From Sporosarcina jeotgali (lineage in GTDB: Bacteria; Bacillota; Bacilli; Bacillales_A; Planococcaceae): a stretch of 64,000 nt of DNA. The DNA lies in assembly GCF_033304595.1 (NCBI RefSeq), contig NZ_CP116341.1, positions 1,779,001-1,843,000 of the forward strand. Direction: 5' to 3'. The notes under the pieces are model-generated. The model was given only the letters and a program-made list of their open reading frames with translations. It did no database searches and had not been told where the DNA came from. Positions 62,166 to 64,000 of the stretch are shown piece by piece. Position 1 is the first letter of the stretch, and every line of letters begins with the position of its first letter. A program made the translations under genes and the position numbers.

Positions 62166-62768
62166 TTACAGCCGGTCAATCTCTGAACGGCTATCATACA
62201 TTCGAGTTAAGTTTTTAGGCAGATTTTTAAATATCAAGAATCCGACTAGGACTGTTGCAATTTTGTCAGGCACATCTACAACGAGACTGTCAGCAAACGA
62301 AGCCAGCCACTGAGGCATGTCATGTGCAATCATAGTTGCAAATAAAGCATCTCCCCAGATGTTACCCGTTTGTCCGCCCCAAAACAGGATATTCAGCGGT
62401 GTAGAAACTGTGGCCGCTATCACGCCAACTACGAGACCTAAAACAAGCGCCTTTCCAATGGAAGCTATCCATCCTTTATAAGCCATGATCCCAACAACCA
62501 GGCCGATAACTCCTGATGTAATTGCATAGACAAACGATACCGGACTAGCGGTAAAGCCATAGATGATATTATTGATGATTCCTGTGAGTGCGCCAATTAT
62601 AGGACCTGCTAACATACTGGAGAGCACTGTTCCAATCGAGTCCAGCCATAACGGCAGTCTTAATAGTTCAGCGAATAACTTTCCAAGATAGTTAATGCCG
62701 ATCGCAGCTGGAATTAGGACCAGTGCGGCTGTTGAAAACTTTAAAGACCACATACTTTGTTTCCTCAT
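62166..62768 (-). CDS. ECF transporter substrate-binding (S) component, substrate unknown
   Basis: About 200 residues with five or six helices: IGINYLGKLFAELLRLPLWL, DSIGTVLSSMLAGPIIGALT, GIINNIIYGFTASPVSFVYA. This layout recalls S-components of the DUF1393-like group. The first in-frame start is TTG 62771; ATG 62766-62768 is better spaced from GGGGGA. It heads the operon S-A'... T and fused A. No riboswitch (TPP, FMN, cobalamin) is convincing in the 400 bp upstream, so the vitamin or metal carried is not known. Confidence 0.82.
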   Translation of the reverse strand: MRKQSMWSLKFSTAALVLIPAAIGINYLGKLFAELLRLPLWLDSIGTVLSSMLAGPIIGALTGIINNIIYGFTASPVSFVYAITSGVIGLVVGIMAYKGWIASIGKALVLGLVVGVIAATVSTPLNILFWGGQTGNIWGDALFATMIAHDMPQWLASFADSLVVDVPDKIATVLVGFLIFKNLPKNLTRMYDSRSEIDRL

Positions 62769-63196
62769 CAAGTAAATCCCCCATTCAATTTGTGAACCTT
62801 TTTTTCGTTGTGGAACAAATTATCTTTACCACTGTCATTACACAAGACATGACTATTATAGACTATTGAATTTCAAATACATAGCTTTTATTTCAGTAGG
62901 TTTCCAGGGCGGTCATAAAATATGTCTGATAGCTGCTGACAAAGGTGAAAGGGATTCTGCGCTTTACACATCAAATTTTTGCACACACCAAAAAGACCAC
63001 CTCTATTGAGACATCAGAGGCAGCCTTGTCGATTCTATTATTTGTCACTGAGTATGGATGCAGTTTAAGGATTTGTTTAACCGCTTGCGATTGTACCTAA
63101 GACTAAATGTCTGCACGAAAAAAGCCTTCTTCAGATAGCAGTATCTAAAGAAGGCCGACAGCACAATTGACCGGTAAAAGACTCCAGCAGGGAATC
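62769..63196. other. Upstream region of the ECF operon with terminators
   Basis: Two minus-strand hairpins: GGCCTTCTTTAGATA/TATCTGAAGAAGGC with TTTTTTCG at 63120-63157 (terminator of the quinone-reductase-like gene) and a weaker one at about 62990-63034 (GCCTCT...AGAGGtgGTC then TTTTTGG). A possible promoter for the ECF operon lies near 62830-62870. Nothing else is recognised. Confidence 0.55.
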
Positions 63197-64000
63197 TTAT
63201 TGGATTTTAATCACAATCTTTCCCTTCGCATGATGCGTTGCACTTAAATCATGCGCATCCCGCAATCCTTTTTCTGTTAACGGAAATGTATGACCAATAT
63301 GTGCTTTTACTTTTCCCTGTTCCATCAGTTCTCCAAGTTCAGCGAGTTGTTTCCCATTCGGATTCAGCCATAGGGATTCCGCAGTAATACCTTTGTCTTT
63401 CGCTTTTTCAGCATCGGGCTGTCCAGCGATAGAGACGAGACGGCCGCCTTTTTTCACAACGTCTAAACTTTTTTCTAAAATGTCACCGCCCATTGTGTCT
63501 ACAACTAAATCGACGTCCTTTGCAACATCTGCAAAATCCGTTGTTTTATAATCAATGAACTCATCAACCCCGAGCTCTTTCAAGAAGGCTTCATTTTTAC
63601 CGCTCGCTGTAGACAAAACGTATGCTCCGAAACTTTTAGCAATCTGAATAGCAAAGCTTCCCACACCGCCAGAACCTGCGTGAATCAGCACTCTATCTCC
63701 TTTTTTAACTTTCCCGAAGTCTACCAGGCACTGCCACGCCGTCAAACCTGCAAGCGGAACAGACGCTGCTTCTTCAAAACTCAAGTGATCAGGCTTTAAC
63801 GCCACTAATTCTTCATCAACCGCGACATATTCACTGTATGTGCCATTTTCCATGGCAGGACGTGCAAATACCTGATCTCCTTTTTTGAATGTAGTCACCT
63901 TACTTCCCACTTCACTGATGACTCCTGCAGCATCCCAACCTAAAATTAACGGAAATTCAAACGGCATCCCGTCTTTCATATAGCCTTCTCTAACTTTCCA
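63197..64000 (-). CDS. NADP-dependent quinone reductase/zinc-less alcohol dehydrogenase, N-terminus cut by window edge
   Basis: MDR superfamily, at least 267 residues seen. ILGWDAAGVISEVGSKVTTF and KKGDQVFARPAMENGTYSEY belong to the GroES-like domain; VLIHAGSGGVGSFAIQIAKS is the NADPH loop; GKIVIKIQ is the C-terminus. No zinc-binding Cys cluster is visible, as in quinone reductases. The same frame is open to base 64000 (WKVREGYMKDG), so the gene begins outside the window; the internal ATG is not the start. A terminator lies 40 bases past the stop. Confidence 0.92.
   Translation of the reverse strand, partial: WKVREGYMKDGMPFEFPLILGWDAAGVISEVGSKVTTFKKGDQVFARPAMENGTYSEYVAVDEELVALKPDHLSFEEAASVPLAGLTAWQCLVDFGKVKKGDRVLIHAGSGGVGSFAIQIAKSFGAYVLSTASGKNEAFLKELGVDEFIDYKTTDFADVAKDVDLVVDTMGGDILEKSLDVVKKGGRLVSIAGQPDAEKAKDKGITAESLWLNPNGKQLAELGELMEQGKVKAHIGHTFPLTEKGLRDAHDLSATHHAKGKIVIKIQ

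Noticed and set aside
62780..63000. Possible vitamin riboswitch ahead of the ECF S-component gene
   Set aside because: Looked for TPP, FMN and cobalamin box sequences and found none; hairpins there look like terminators.

Overview
The window looks like a chromosomal segment of a low-GC Gram-positive bacterium (Bacillota, Bacillales). The best guess is a Planococcaceae/Sporosarcina-like organism. Support comes from strong AGGAGG-type ribosome binding sites, frequent TTG/GTG starts, Bacillus-type families (ClpE with a CtsR box, OhrR/Ohr, a YneQ-like protein, a YqhV-like protein, an anthrax-type prolyl hydroxylase) and many short-loop intrinsic terminators. The genus is inference. I saw no rRNA, tRNA or CRISPR.

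Region 1 (1-12.1 kb, all minus strand) is a catabolic island that reads as lysine/cyclic-imine breakdown. In transcription order it holds an aminotransferase, an ALDH7-like aldehyde dehydrogenase, a wrecked solute-binding protein gene, a lysine-6-dehydrogenase-like enzyme, an amino-acid ABC permease and ATPase, an ornithine-cyclodeaminase/mu-crystallin protein, a DAO-type FAD oxidase, a PutP-type symporter, a two-subunit 3-oxoacid CoA-transferase and a 3-hydroxyacyl-CoA dehydrogenase cut by the window edge. Together they could take lysine to aminoadipate and later handle C4 acyl-CoA, but the middle steps (2-oxoadipate to crotonyl-CoA) are not in the window.

Region 2 (12.1-21.3 kb) holds housekeeping-like genes (NUDIX hydrolase, oligopeptidase B) followed by a scrappy accessory zone. 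That zone has a ThrRS-like C-terminal fragment, small orphan membrane/secreted proteins separated by a recurring degenerate GC-rich motif, a type I toxin with an antisense RNA, a 5' fragment of a group II intron behind a terminator palindrome, and two GC-rich inverted-repeat elements. A predicted lipoprotein metalloprotease and a methyltransferase follow.

Region 3 (21.6-38.4 kb) holds EamA, MFS and LysE transporters, a large-subunit catalase, clpE under a CtsR-type promoter, lrgAB/cidAB-type genes, an ohr-gpx-ohrR peroxide operon, an M42 peptidase, an ECF sigma/anti-sigma pair and tldD/tldE.

Region 4 (38.6-46 kb) is mostly small unknowns: a PadR/DUF1700-type pair, a GNAT gene broken by one stop codon, YneQ- and YqhV-like proteins and a YgaE-like FUSC protein. 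Region 5 (46-64 kb) holds a secreted phosphodiesterase-type enzyme with an irregular start, a Fur-box-controlled flavin reductase, SDR/TetR/ALDH, a lysoplasmalogenase-like gene broken by one stop codon, a 7TMR-DISM diguanylate cyclase, a GntR/CynX-type transporter pair, a prolyl 4-hydroxylase, an ECF transporter operon of unknown substrate and a quinone-reductase-like gene cut by the window edge.
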